A stretch of DNA of 64,000 nt from positions 8,444-72,443 of the forward strand of contig MDVS01000117.1 of assembly GCA_001940645.1 (NCBI GenBank). Reading direction: 5' to 3'. The stretch's first letter is position 1, and each line of letters begins with the position of its first letter. This document shows, piece by piece, positions 45,263-53,454 of the stretch. A program made the translations under genes and the position numbers. This DNA comes from Candidatus Heimdallarchaeota archaeon LC_3. Its GTDB lineage: Archaea > Asgardarchaeota > Heimdallarchaeia > Hodarchaeales > LC-3. The notes under the pieces were generated by a model, which searched no databases, was not told where the DNA came from, and saw only the letters and a list, made by a program, of their open reading frames with translations.

Positions 45263-45906
45263 TGGAAAAAATGGTAGAAATGCCTAAAGATGAAAAATTA
45301 TTGAAAACAGGAACCACAGGATTGGCATTACGTTATGATGGTGGAGTAATTATTGCTGCGGATAAAAGAGTCAGTGCGGGATATATTATTGGTAAAAATG
45401 CTGAAAAAATTCATTTACTAACCAACAATATTGGGATGGCAATATCAGGACTGGTATCAGATGCTATGAGTCTTGTAGACGTCATGAAAGCAGAATTGAA
45501 ACTTTATAGATTTGATAACGCTCTAGAACCTACTGTTAAAGTTGCCGCTTCATTACTTGGAGTTATTACCCACGGAGCTTATAGAAGATATTTTCCTTAC
45601 TGGACTCAACTAATTGTTGGTGGTGCTGATATAACCGGTCCACATCTTTATAACATTGATCCTAGTGGAGCTGTATCTGAAGATAATTTCATGGTTATTG
45701 GAAGTGGTTCATTATTTGCATTATCCAAGCTAGATGATGGCTGGAAAGAACGATTAAGTAAAGATGACGCTAGGAGATTAACCATCCAGGCTTTGAAACT
45801 AGCTATTAGTCGTGATTTATACACTGGAGATGGATTCAATATCTTCTTCTTCACTAAAGATGGCTCAGAAAAGGAAAGTGTTAACTTAAAAACAGTGGAG
45901 GCTTAA
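45262..45906 (+). CDS. psmB1: 20S proteasome beta subunit, copy 1
   Basis: A 17-residue propeptide ends KTG before the catalytic Thr (residue 18, TTGLAL). Other active-site residues are present: Asp17 in AADKR, Lys33 in the IIGKNAEKIH stretch, Ser129 in GSGSLFA, and Asp166 in SRDLYTGDG. It is therefore predicted to be a self-activating protease. It is about as long as other archaeal beta subunits and closely similar to copy 2. It is the first gene of a beta-alpha-beta-alpha operon. Confidence 0.96.
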   Translation: MEKMVEMPKDEKLLKTGTTGLALRYDGGVIIAADKRVSAGYIIGKNAEKIHLLTNNIGMAISGLVSDAMSLVDVMKAELKLYRFDNALEPTVKVAASLLGVITHGAYRRYFPYWTQLIVGGADITGPHLYNIDPSGAVSEDNFMVIGSGSLFALSKLDDGWKERLSKDDARRLTIQALKLAISRDLYTGDGFNIFFFTKDGSEKESVNLKTVEA

Positions 45907-45908
45907 TA

Positions 45909-46574
45909 TTGATTGATACAAGAGTTCCTTATGATAAATCAACAGTAATATGGTCTCCAGATGGAGAATTAGTTCAATTAAGCTATGCAAGAAGAGCTTC
46001 TGAAAAAGGCTTATCTGCAATGGGAATTTTATTAAATGATAGCACCATTTTGCTAGCTGGAAAGACTAAAGTTGATAAATTGGTTGAAACTCAATCAAAA
46101 ATAAAGCTTGTAGATGATAATCTGTATTTATTAGCTTCAGGTCTTAGCTCTGATTCGAATTTGTTGTTATCACAGGCACGAGTAATGGCTCAGCGACATA
46201 CACTAGTGTATGGTGATCCTATGGGTCCTGAAGCTTTATCTAAATCTTTAGGAGACATGATGGCCCGAGTAACATTATCTGGTGGATTACGTGCGTTTGG
46301 AACAAGCCTGATTATTGCTGGTTTTCATCCAAACAATAAGAAACCAAAAATGTTTTTCGTAGATAATGGTGGATCATATTTTTCTGCTAAAGCCTATGCC
46401 AGTGGACAGGATACTGAAAGAATAGTGTCATATTTCCGTGAACATCTAAAATCACCTCTAAGTGTTGATGAGGGTAAAAAATTGATAATAGATGCTTTGA
46501 ACGCGATAGCAGCAGATCCTGAAAAGAAAGTCACCGAAGAAGATGTCGAATTTCTTGTTGTGGCATTAGATTAG
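45909..46574 (+). CDS. psmA1: 20S proteasome alpha subunit, copy 1
   Basis: The alpha-type N-terminus, RVPYDKSTVIWSPDGELVQL followed by SYARRA, matches the YDxxxxxxSPDGxLxQxxYA consensus that forms the gate ring. The body has the alpha fold with SGLSSDSNLLL, GGLRAFGTSLIIAGF and DNGGSYFSAKAYASG. It ends at residue 221, about 15-25 residues shorter than typical archaeal alpha subunits, lacking the usual C-terminal tail. TTG start 45909 follows the beta stop by two bases, so translation is coupled. Confidence 0.95.
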   Translation: MIDTRVPYDKSTVIWSPDGELVQLSYARRASEKGLSAMGILLNDSTILLAGKTKVDKLVETQSKIKLVDDNLYLLASGLSSDSNLLLSQARVMAQRHTLVYGDPMGPEALSKSLGDMMARVTLSGGLRAFGTSLIIAGFHPNNKKPKMFFVDNGGSYFSAKAYASGQDTERIVSYFREHLKSPLSVDEGKKLIIDALNAIAADPEKKVTEEDVEFLVVALD

Positions 46575-46587
46575 TGAGGAAATTAAA

Positions 46588-47220
46588 ATGATACAACTTT
46601 CACAAGATGATTTCTTGAAAACAGGAACAACAGGGCTTGCTATCAAATTCAAGAACGGAATAATAATTGCTGCCGATAAACGTGTGTCAGGTAGTTATGT
46701 TGTTAAAAAAGACTTTGATAAAATTCATATGTTAAACAAAACAATAGGAATGGCTATATCTGGATTAGTTTCTGATGCTATGAGTTTGGTAGATGTTATG
46801 AGAGCTGAACTACAATTATATGAATATGATAATGGTGTAGAGCCCTCAGTTAAAACAGCTGCTAAATTATTAGGAGTAATCTGTCATTCAAGTTATAGAA
46901 GTATGCAATTTTATTGGGTTCAGCTGATATGTGGTGGTGTAGATGATTTAGGGGGTCATCTTTACAACATTGATCCCAGTGGTGCTGTTTCAGAGGATGA
47001 TTACATGGTTATTGGTAGTGGATCATTATTTGCATTATCCAAGCTCGAAGACAGTTGGAAAGAAGGATTAAACAAAGAAGAAGCTGTAGCACTAGCTAAA
47101 CAAGCGCTTAAATTAGCTATTAGCAGAGATCTATATACAGGTGATGGTATGGATTTCTATATTATTACTAAAGACGGGTTAGAACATAAAGTCGTCAAAT
47201 TAATGGAAACCGAGGTATAA
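46588..47220 (+). CDS. psmB2: 20S proteasome beta subunit, copy 2
   Basis: A shorter propeptide of 13 residues ends KTG before the catalytic Thr (TTGLAI). Asp17 (AADKR), Lys33 (VVKKDFDKIH), Ser129 (GSGSLFA) and Asp166 (SRDLYTGDG) are all kept, so it should be active. It differs from copy 1 at many positions lining the S1 region, including the ICGGVDDLGG and HSSYRSMQFYW segments. It is preceded by a GTGAGGA ribosome-binding site. Confidence 0.96.
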   Translation: MIQLSQDDFLKTGTTGLAIKFKNGIIIAADKRVSGSYVVKKDFDKIHMLNKTIGMAISGLVSDAMSLVDVMRAELQLYEYDNGVEPSVKTAAKLLGVICHSSYRSMQFYWVQLICGGVDDLGGHLYNIDPSGAVSEDDYMVIGSGSLFALSKLEDSWKEGLNKEEAVALAKQALKLAISRDLYTGDGMDFYIITKDGLEHKVVKLMETEV

Positions 47221-47223
47221 ACA

Positions 47224-47889
47224 ATGATGGATAATCGAATACCATACGATAAAGCTGCAACCATTTGGTCTCCTGACGGAGAATTGGTCCAATTAAGTTA
47301 TGCTCGAAGGGCAACTGAAAGAGGTCTTCCAGGTGTAGCATTAATACTAAATGATAAAGAAATTTTATTGGCTGCAAAAATCAAAATAGATTCACTTATA
47401 GAAGCACCTTCTAAAGTTAAAAGCGTTGATGAAAATATGTATATGCTAGCTTCAGGGTTAAGTTCAGATTCCAATTTACTTCTTGTCCAAGCAAGATATA
47501 TGGCTCAAAATCATAAATTAGTTTATGGAGAGCGAATCAGTCCCTATGGGTTAACCAAAAAGATTGGCTCGCTACTGTCAGAAGTTACCATGCAGGGTGG
47601 TTTGCGTGTATTTGGAGCGAGTTTAATCATGGCAGGATTTACACCTTATGAAAAGAAACCAGAAGTATACTTCTTAGACAATGGAGGATCGTTCTTTTCA
47701 GCTAAAGCATATGCAACGGGGCAAGATCAAGATAAAATAATTAGCTACTTCCGTGAACACTATAATAGCCCAATTTCAGAAGATGGGGCCAAAAGATTAG
47801 TATTGGATGCAATAAACGCAAGTGTTAGTGATCCAACAAAGAAAATCGAAGAAAAAGATCTGGAATTTATGAAAATAAGTGCAAACTAA
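47224..47889 (+). CDS. psmA2: 20S proteasome alpha subunit, copy 2
   Basis: The alpha signature is DNRIPYDKAATIWSPDGELV followed by QLSYARRA. Further landmarks are SGLSSDSNLLLVQARYMAQ, GGLRVFGASLIMAGF and DNGGSFFSAKAYATGQDQ. Like copy 1 it has 221 residues and lacks the usual C-terminal tail. The two alphas are paralogs and the two betas are paralogs, so the cassette arose by duplicating a beta-alpha pair. Starts at ATG 47224 or 47227, four bases after the beta stop. Confidence 0.95.
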   Translation: MMDNRIPYDKAATIWSPDGELVQLSYARRATERGLPGVALILNDKEILLAAKIKIDSLIEAPSKVKSVDENMYMLASGLSSDSNLLLVQARYMAQNHKLVYGERISPYGLTKKIGSLLSEVTMQGGLRVFGASLIMAGFTPYEKKPEVYFLDNGGSFFSAKAYATGQDQDKIISYFREHYNSPISEDGAKRLVLDAINASVSDPTKKIEEKDLEFMKISAN

Positions 47890-47973
47890 GTCCAAATAAG
47901 ACTTTAATTTTCTCTAAATTTCTATTATTTTTTTTTCCACTTTAATCTATCCAGTTATGATTAACCAATAATA

Positions 47974-48294
47974 TTAGACAAGCATATATTCATCTAATAT
48001 TCCAATAATTTTTTCTGCTTGTTCCCTATTCATAGTAATATTAATTTTTTTCATAAAATTCTTTCTTTCACCAATTATCTTCTTAAACAAACGAAATTGA
48101 TAAGCATCGATATAAAAATTACCGTCTTCAAATCTGTAATCATTAATAAGACGAAACCAGAGAATGAGAGGTTCGTTAAAAGAAGTTTTTGATCCCATCA
48201 TAAACCGTAAGTTTGTAATGATAATTTTACTAAAATCATTTATTGAAACATCTAAAAGAATTTTCTCATCTGGACGAAAATCCAATAAAATCAC
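47974..48294 (-). CDS. Uncharacterised small protein
   Basis: A 106-residue protein with beta-strand-like N-terminal half (LLDVSINDFSKIIITNLRFM) and helical C-terminus (MNREQAEKIIGILDEYML). No family is recognised. Convergent with the proteasome operon. Coding status rests on the clean open frame and codon use. Confidence 0.5.
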   Translation of the reverse strand: MILLDFRPDEKILLDVSINDFSKIIITNLRFMMGSKTSFNEPLILWFRLINDYRFEDGNFYIDAYQFRLFKKIIGERKNFMKKINITMNREQAEKIIGILDEYMLV

Positions 48295-48526
48295 CTTTAA
48301 AGAGGGAATATAAATAACCTATTTGAGGTGTCAATTTAAACTTTTCAAAAACGGAAAAACATCCAAACAAGACTAAGTAAGAAGAATAAAGTTAATTTAC
48401 CCAGATTATTTTTGTTAGTAAAAGTCTAAAAAACATAAAAAGAAATCATACAAACATACTAACATATTAAAATTAATCAAACAAGTGTAAAATATCCCTA
48501 AAAATAAGAAAATACATAATATATAA

Positions 48527-48600
48527 GCCGGCCTAGCTCAGTTAGGGAGAGCGCGTGACTGAAGATCATGAGGTCGCCAGTTCAATCCTGGCGGCCGGCA
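48527..48600 (+). tRNA. tRNA-Phe (GAA)
   Basis: Acceptor GCCGGCC/GGCCGGC, D arm GCTC-AGTTAGGGA-GAGC, anticodon arm CGTGA-CTGAAGA-TCATG (anticodon GAA), T arm GCCAG-TTCAATC-CTGGC, discriminator A. No intron. The three following bases are CCA, which may be an encoded tail or chance. Confidence 0.97.
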
Positions 48601-48741
48601 CCATTTTATTTTTTTTGTTCATTTTCACTTTTAATAATTCAGGATAGAATTTATTCTAAAAATTAAGAAAAAATTCATTATTAATAATATTTTAGAGATA
48701 ATTCAACAAAATAGATCAGAATTAATGAACCATTGTTAATA

Positions 48742-48936
48742 TTAATTTTTTGAGAGAATAGCTTGATTAAATAATTCACTTATATACGAAATTAGTAAAT
48801 TAGAGGCATCAGGAATAAATAGATTGGAAAAATCTATTTGAGAATTATCTTGAATTAATAAAATTTCCGTTATCATCATTGAAAGACGATTTATTGAGAC
48901 TTGTCTTTCTTCAGTCAAAAGAAGATCAGAATTCAT
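48742..48936 (-). CDS. Possible small protein
   Basis: A 64-codon frame with an ATG start and balanced composition, containing SINRLSMMITEILLIQDNSQ and ASNLLISYISELFNQAI. It lies alone between tRNA genes. No family is recognised, and it could be a chance ORF in AT-rich sequence. Confidence 0.35.
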   Translation of the reverse strand: MNSDLLLTEERQVSINRLSMMITEILLIQDNSQIDFSNLFIPDASNLLISYISELFNQAILSKN

Positions 48937-49271
48937 TGCTTTACCTGATTTATTAAGTTAAAAACGCATTAAAAAGAGTTAGAAAATACGTAACCAAAAA
49001 CCTAATTTGGTAACTACATATTTTTACCCCATCAAATTGTAAAAGCTGCTAATAAAGAAAAATTTGCATAATGTTTAATGATATTAATAAAAAACTAGAA
49101 TTATGATATGTTTTTATTATCATAATGAAGTAAATTAATTTTTCTTGGAAATAGATATTAATTATCTAATTTTTTGATGATATCGATTTTATTATTTCCT
49201 GAATTAAGTAAGATTCTGTCATTTTTCTCCCTATAAAAGCATAAAACCAAGAAAAAGAGAAAAATAAAATA
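48937..49271. other. Intergenic region before tRNA-Ser
   Basis: 335 AT-rich bases with no supported gene. A TGATGA at about 49177 and a CTGA at about 49199 occur in C/D order, but there is no terminal stem and no second box pair. Confidence 0.5.
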
Positions 49272-49354
49272 CGCCGGGGGTGAGATTTGAACTCACGAGG
49301 TGAAGCACCAGTAGCTTTCAAGGCTACCGCCATACCGGGCTAAGCGACCCCGGC
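49272..49354 (-). tRNA. tRNA-Ser (TGA)
   Basis: Read on the minus strand: acceptor GCCGGGG/CCCCGGC, D arm, anticodon arm GTAGC-CTTGAAA-GCTAC (anticodon TGA), a long variable arm GGTG-CTT-CACC typical of class II tRNA-Ser, and T arm GTGAG-TTCAAAT-CTCAC. Discriminator G. No intron and no encoded CCA. Confidence 0.96.
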
Positions 49355-49629
49355 TAATTATATTTTAATTTATATTCGATAAGTTATGATGAAAAATACT
49401 TTTTTTGTGTGATTCAATGATTAAATATTATCTATTCGATTGATTATACACATATCACATTTTTAATATGGGATTAAATTCGTAACGACAACAAAACAAT
49501 TAATCCTTAGAGTCTATCAAAGAGTACGAGTAGTATTTTTTTTAATCAGTATCAATATTTCTAAATTTAGTTCATATCAAGCCAGATATGGAAAAAAACT
49601 TGTCAAAGTGTAAGTATATTTAATACTAA

Positions 49630-49730
49630 GCTCCGATAGTGTAGTCCGGTCAAAGATGTCTTACAAACGACTCGACAAAGCATTCGGGCCTTTCGAGTCC
49701 GCTACCCGGGTTCAAATCCCGGTCGGAGCA
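49630..49730 (+). tRNA. tRNA-Glu (TTC) with an intron in the D arm
   Basis: Acceptor GCTCCGA/TCGGAGC, anticodon arm CGGGC-CTTTCGA-GTCCG (anticodon TTC), T arm CCGGG-TTCAAAT-CCCGG, discriminator A. The D arm starts GTGTAGTCCGGTCAA, is interrupted by about 25-26 bases (roughly 49654-49679), and resumes GCATT before the anticodon stem. Direct CAAAG copies flank the insert, so exact boundaries are ambiguous. Removing it restores a normal tRNA-Glu. Position 20-22 is a rare, non-canonical archaeal intron site. Confidence 0.9.
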
Positions 49731-49870
49731 TTATATTTTTCTTTTAGGTTTGGTTGTTTTCAGTTACGTAAATTTAAAGCAATGTTAAATCTTGAAGAAA
49801 ATGTCTCATTAACTTAGTATAGATAATCAGGGACATTAAAAATAAAAATAATTAATCTGGTGGACATTTA

Positions 49871-50104
49871 TTGACAAAAGGAACACCCTCATTTGGTAGA
49901 CATTCTGGTAAAAAGACTCACATTCCTTGTCGTAGGTGTGGGTATCGAAGCTACCATGTTAGAAAAAAACGATGCGCACAATGTGGATACCCTGATGCAC
50001 GTATGCGTAAATACAGATGGACTAACAAATTACCTCTTCACAAGGCTCGAAAGCCCCAACGAAGTCCTGGAATGAGAAGAAAAGCATTGATAAAGAATCA
50101 ATAA
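49871..50104 (+). CDS. rpl37e: Ribosomal protein eL37
   Basis: The 77-residue protein is typical eL37: TKGTPSFGRHSGKKTHIPCR, zinc ribbon CRRCGYRSYHVRKKRCAQCG with CxxC-12-CxxC, and RMRKYRWTNKLP. The start is TTG at 49871, which gives the family N-terminus (M)TKGTPSFG. It is 117 bases upstream of rnp4 on the same strand. Confidence 0.97.
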   Translation: MTKGTPSFGRHSGKKTHIPCRRCGYRSYHVRKKRCAQCGYPDARMRKYRWTNKLPLHKARKPQRSPGMRRKALIKNQ

Positions 50105-50221
50105 TTTTAATGGATTGTAATCTAACATTTATGTTAGAAAATTTTTTAAATTTTACTGCACCTTCTTCTCTTATCCATAATTTTAATGGATATATAAAAT
50201 TCAAATTGATTTCGAATAGTC

Positions 50222-50593
50222 ATGACTCCTCGTTCAAGGAAAAAGTTCTTTATTAATCGAAAACTAATTAATACGAGAAAAAGGCATGCCCTTAATCAAA
50301 TGTATAATCTTGCTGGCTTAGCTCGCGAACCTCGTTTTTACAAATGGCGTAATAGATATGCTAAGCTGATTAGACTAATTGGTATGAAGGCCCAACAGTC
50401 TATTCCTAAAGATCTTAAAACTAAGTTTTGTCGTTCTTGTAATACCTGGTTCACACTTGATCCCAATCCTACAGTCCGTATCAGAACTCGTTCAAAACCT
50501 GTTCCTCATTTAATTTATACGTGCTTGAATTGTGGAAAAATACGACGTATAAATTTTCCAAAAAAAAAAAAGGATTTAGAAATCTCCATTTGA
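50222..50593 (+). CDS. rnp4: RNase P protein component 4 (Rpp21/Rpr2)
   Basis: The 123-residue protein has the Rpp21 layout. Two N-terminal helices with NLAGLAREPRFYKWRNRYAK are followed by a zinc ribbon: FCRSCNTWFTLDPNPTVRIR and YTCLNCGKIRR. It pairs with Rpp29 on the specificity domain of RNase P RNA. With Pop5 and Rpp30 at 11-12 kb, three of the archaeal RNase P proteins are in this window. Confidence 0.9.
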   Translation: MTPRSRKKFFINRKLINTRKRHALNQMYNLAGLAREPRFYKWRNRYAKLIRLIGMKAQQSIPKDLKTKFCRSCNTWFTLDPNPTVRIRTRSKPVPHLIYTCLNCGKIRRINFPKKKKDLEISI

Positions 50594-50678
50594 ATTGGCG
50601 TCTAAATAACAATTTTGTTATAGGGAATTTTTAAAAGACTTATAAAATATTATTCAGGGAGTAATATACTTATTGAGT

Positions 50679-50879
50679 TCAATTTATACTCTTTTTTGGC
50701 TTATTCCATTTTATTCCATAACTTTTACATGCATCTTCAATTAAATCAAAACTTACTTCTATAAAATCCATTTCATGCAGGCAATATTCGCAACCGCTAT
50801 GAATTTGATCTAAAATATTGGTTACATCTGTTGAAATATCACTTTTCTGAACTTTTTTTTCGTTATACATTTTTCCCAA
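50679..50879 (-). CDS. Small uncharacterised protein with a CxxC-like pair
   Basis: A 66-codon frame containing GCEYCLHEMDFIEVSFDLIE and ending SYGIKWNKPKKSIN. The Cys pair and charged composition suggest a real small protein, but no family is recognised. The likely start is ATG 50870 (MYNEKKVQ) or 50879. Confidence 0.42.
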   Translation of the reverse strand: MGKMYNEKKVQKSDISTDVTNILDQIHSGCEYCLHEMDFIEVSFDLIEDACKSYGIKWNKPKKSIN

Positions 50880-51014
50880 ATTATTCTTTTCCTTATCTAA
50901 AATAACTTAGTGAATACATATGTAATTTTGGATTTTTCTAATAATCAAATATATATTAAATTTTCTTTATTGAGTTTTTAATTAGCTTTTAAAGATATAG
51001 GAGATTAAAATTAA

Positions 51015-51842
51015 TTGTCAGCTAATAATAAAATAGTTAAAAGGTTTTTAGACAAAATCGTTGTTATTACAGGAGGAAATAGAGGTATTGGAAAGGAAAT
51101 TGCTATTAAATTGTCAAAATTAGGAGTGAAAGTTGTCGTTACAGCTACTAATGAAGAAAAAATTAATGAAACAGTTTTAGAAATAAAAAATAGTGGTGGA
51201 AAAGCATTTGGATATTTATGTGATGTTTCAAATCCAGATTCTGTTAATAGAATTTTTAAGAAAATAGATACTGAGGTCGGTTCAGTTGATTTTCTCATCA
51301 ATAATGCAGGAATAGGAGGTATTGGTGGTTCTTTATGGACGATTGACCAAGAGAATTGGTGGAAGGTTTTAGAAGTTAATCTTCGGGGACCTATGTTATG
51401 TACTCAAGCTGTATTAACGAATATGATAGCAAATAAATCAGGAACAATAATTAATATGGGTAGTTATGCAGGGATAAGACCGCTACCATATGCTTCAAGT
51501 TATTCTGTAAGTAAAGCTGCACTTATTAGGTTTAGCGACTCAATTGCAGAATCTGTAAAAGAATATGGAATAAACGTGTTTACCGTGAGTCCAGGATTAG
51601 TTTTAACGGATATGACTAAGGATGTTCAAGTTTTCAAAGATCTTCCAGATGAGGCATGGAGTTCAATTGAAAAAATTTCAGAACTGGTTGTACAATTATT
51701 ATTAAAAGATGTTTCTTCCTTAACCGGCCGTTTCATTCATGTAAATCAGGAGTTAGATGGTCTTATTCAAAAATCAGATAAAATCCAAAAGGAGGGTCTT
51801 TATACTCTTCGACTCGCTGGATTAGATGGATTAATAGAATAA
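51015..51842 (+). CDS. Short-chain dehydrogenase/reductase
   Basis: The 275-residue protein has the SDR cofactor motif TGGNRGIG near residue 19, NNAG near 93, a catalytic Ser in NMGSYAG and the YxxxK pair in YSVSKAALIRF. The position after the second beta strand (VTATN) lacks an acidic residue, hinting at NADP(H). The substrate is unknown. The start is TTG 51015. No obvious partner genes. Confidence 0.92.
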   Translation: MSANNKIVKRFLDKIVVITGGNRGIGKEIAIKLSKLGVKVVVTATNEEKINETVLEIKNSGGKAFGYLCDVSNPDSVNRIFKKIDTEVGSVDFLINNAGIGGIGGSLWTIDQENWWKVLEVNLRGPMLCTQAVLTNMIANKSGTIINMGSYAGIRPLPYASSYSVSKAALIRFSDSIAESVKEYGINVFTVSPGLVLTDMTKDVQVFKDLPDEAWSSIEKISELVVQLLLKDVSSLTGRFIHVNQELDGLIQKSDKIQKEGLYTLRLAGLDGLIE

Positions 51843-52073
51843 TTCGAAAGAATTTGCTTCGATTCCTGTCGAGATTAGGATGACCTGATTAATGGTTTAC
51901 CATGAATTTTGAATTCTCTTTTCTATTTTAACATGCTTAAAAAAGGTTTTAAGTTCAAAATTACTTGAAACTGAAAATAATAATGAAAGCAGGAGAAAAT
52001 AGTTTTGAATCTTGAATAAGGATATATTCATTATTTTATCGGATCGTGGATTATCCAAGTTCTATCAATTTTT

Positions 52074-53144
52074 TTGTATATTTTACACCATTTTCATGAT
52101 TTAAGATTGATGATCACATTAAAATGGTATAATCCAGGTTTTTATTTAATAAATCTAATTCAGAATGGATTTATATTTGATTTCTCCATAAGAAATATAT
52201 TTAGATTTTTTGAAGCTTTTATGATTCCCTTATCTGTAGGGACATTTTTAGCGCTGATTCATACACCATTATTTGTATTTGTTTTTATGAAAATACCAGT
52301 AAAACCGCTGAAAATCCTATCACCAAACTCAATTCGAATATGGTTATTTTTACCTTTAACAATAATTTTAAGCCCTTACTCTATATTTCTCTTCCAATCA
52401 TTATTCTGGCACTTTAGAAAAAGGCAATTTTACAAATGGGCAATCTTATTTTTGATTATAGTAACAGCACAACAATTGATTTTAATATTTCTTTGGTCTA
52501 AAGAGGAGAATCAAACTTTACAAAGAATCACAACGAAATTTCTTAAAATATGGTCAGGATTATTTGTTTATATTCCTGTTATTACAGGAATCCTTTGGTC
52601 TATGGTTTCTTTAACTATATTATATTTAATTATCTTTTTATTTATCGATCCATCTTGGTTAATAGAGTGGTTTTTATCAGGTTCAATTACTCATCCAGAT
52701 TTACCTAGGAGCTGGATGTATAGCTATATATCAATATACGATGTTCGGGAAAAAATTGTTATAATAGAAATAATGATTTTTAGTTTAGGTTTACTAATTT
52801 TCTTGGGATCTTTTATTCAGTTAGTAAAAAATTTGAAAAAGGAAAATAAACTTTATTGAGGAGGTTTTTACACTTATAGCAGACATCCTCAGAATTTAGG
52901 AATTATATTAATGTCATTTCCGTTAGTTATATATGTTCCTGGATATAACGATTTAGGAATTCGCGTGGGTGATCTAATTTCTTTGTTAATGTTAGTAACA
53001 TTACTGATTTGTTTTTCAGATATCGAAGATAGAAGGTTGAGAAAGAAATTTCCAGAATCATTCCAAGATTATTATGAAAACACTGGATTTTTCAGCCCAA
53101 AAATAATTAATTTGAAAATTTCAGATAGATTCTCTCTATTTTAG
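52074..53144 (+). pseudogene. Isoprenylcysteine-methyltransferase-like membrane protein interrupted by one in-frame TGA
   Basis: Two ORFs (52074-52859 and 52911-53144) are in the same frame and separated only by TGA at 52857-52859. Read through, the junction is KLY-TGA-GGFYTYSRHPQNLGIIL. That is the conserved GxYxxxRHPxYLG block of ICMT-like membrane methyltransferases, followed by the terminal DIEDRRLRKKFPESFQDYYE motif. The N-terminal part has about six spans. The family motif continues straight across the TGA, so this is one gene with a nonsense mutation or recoded codon. The start could be TTG 52074 or ATG 52110. Confidence 0.75.
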
Positions 53145-53454
53145 AATTACAAGTTAAGGTATCTATTATTAATAGGATTTTACTGTTTTGGATTGATTTT
53201 CTTTTATTTTTTATATTTATATTTACCTTCGACCGGATATTTTTGAATTTAAACAGAATGATTATGAAACAATAGTCCGTAGGTTCTGATTATATTCTGT
53301 TTAAATTTCGAATTAGTAGTTAGAACTTTTGTTGAAGATTAAATATCCAAAATTGCCAATTATTACCGAATTACTATGTTTAATTGTAAATTAAGACTTA
53401 TTTTCTTATTTGTACTGTCGATTATTATAAAAATTTTTTTTCCTTTTTTTATTT
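53145..53454. other. 310-base intergenic region
   Basis: It contains the inverted repeat at 53246-53307 and, before the gpx ATG, a T-rich stretch. No further gene is visible. Confidence 0.6.
53246..53307. other. Perfect 14-bp inverted repeat with 34-base loop
   Basis: AATTTAAACAGAAT (53246-53259) pairs exactly with ATTCTGTTTAAATT (53294-53307). The loop is bounded by GATTATGA and CTGATTAT. It lies about 100 bases after the ICMT-like frame and 150 before gpx. In RNA it would be a long stem-loop in the 3' UTR of the first or leader of the second. Confidence 0.6.

Noticed and set aside
49170..49215. TGATGA followed by CTGA, resembling C and D boxes.
   Set aside because: No terminal stem, no second box pair at the right spacing, and AU-only guides; not distinguishable from chance in AT-rich sequence.
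50100..50195. Short direct repeat ATAATTTTAATGGAT around 50101 and 50178.
   Set aside because: Two 15-base AT-rich copies in an intergenic spacer, without flanking structure; not informative.
51850..51895. TTCGATTCC stretch resembling a T loop, possible tRNA fragment.
   Set aside because: No pairing T stem or acceptor stem nearby.
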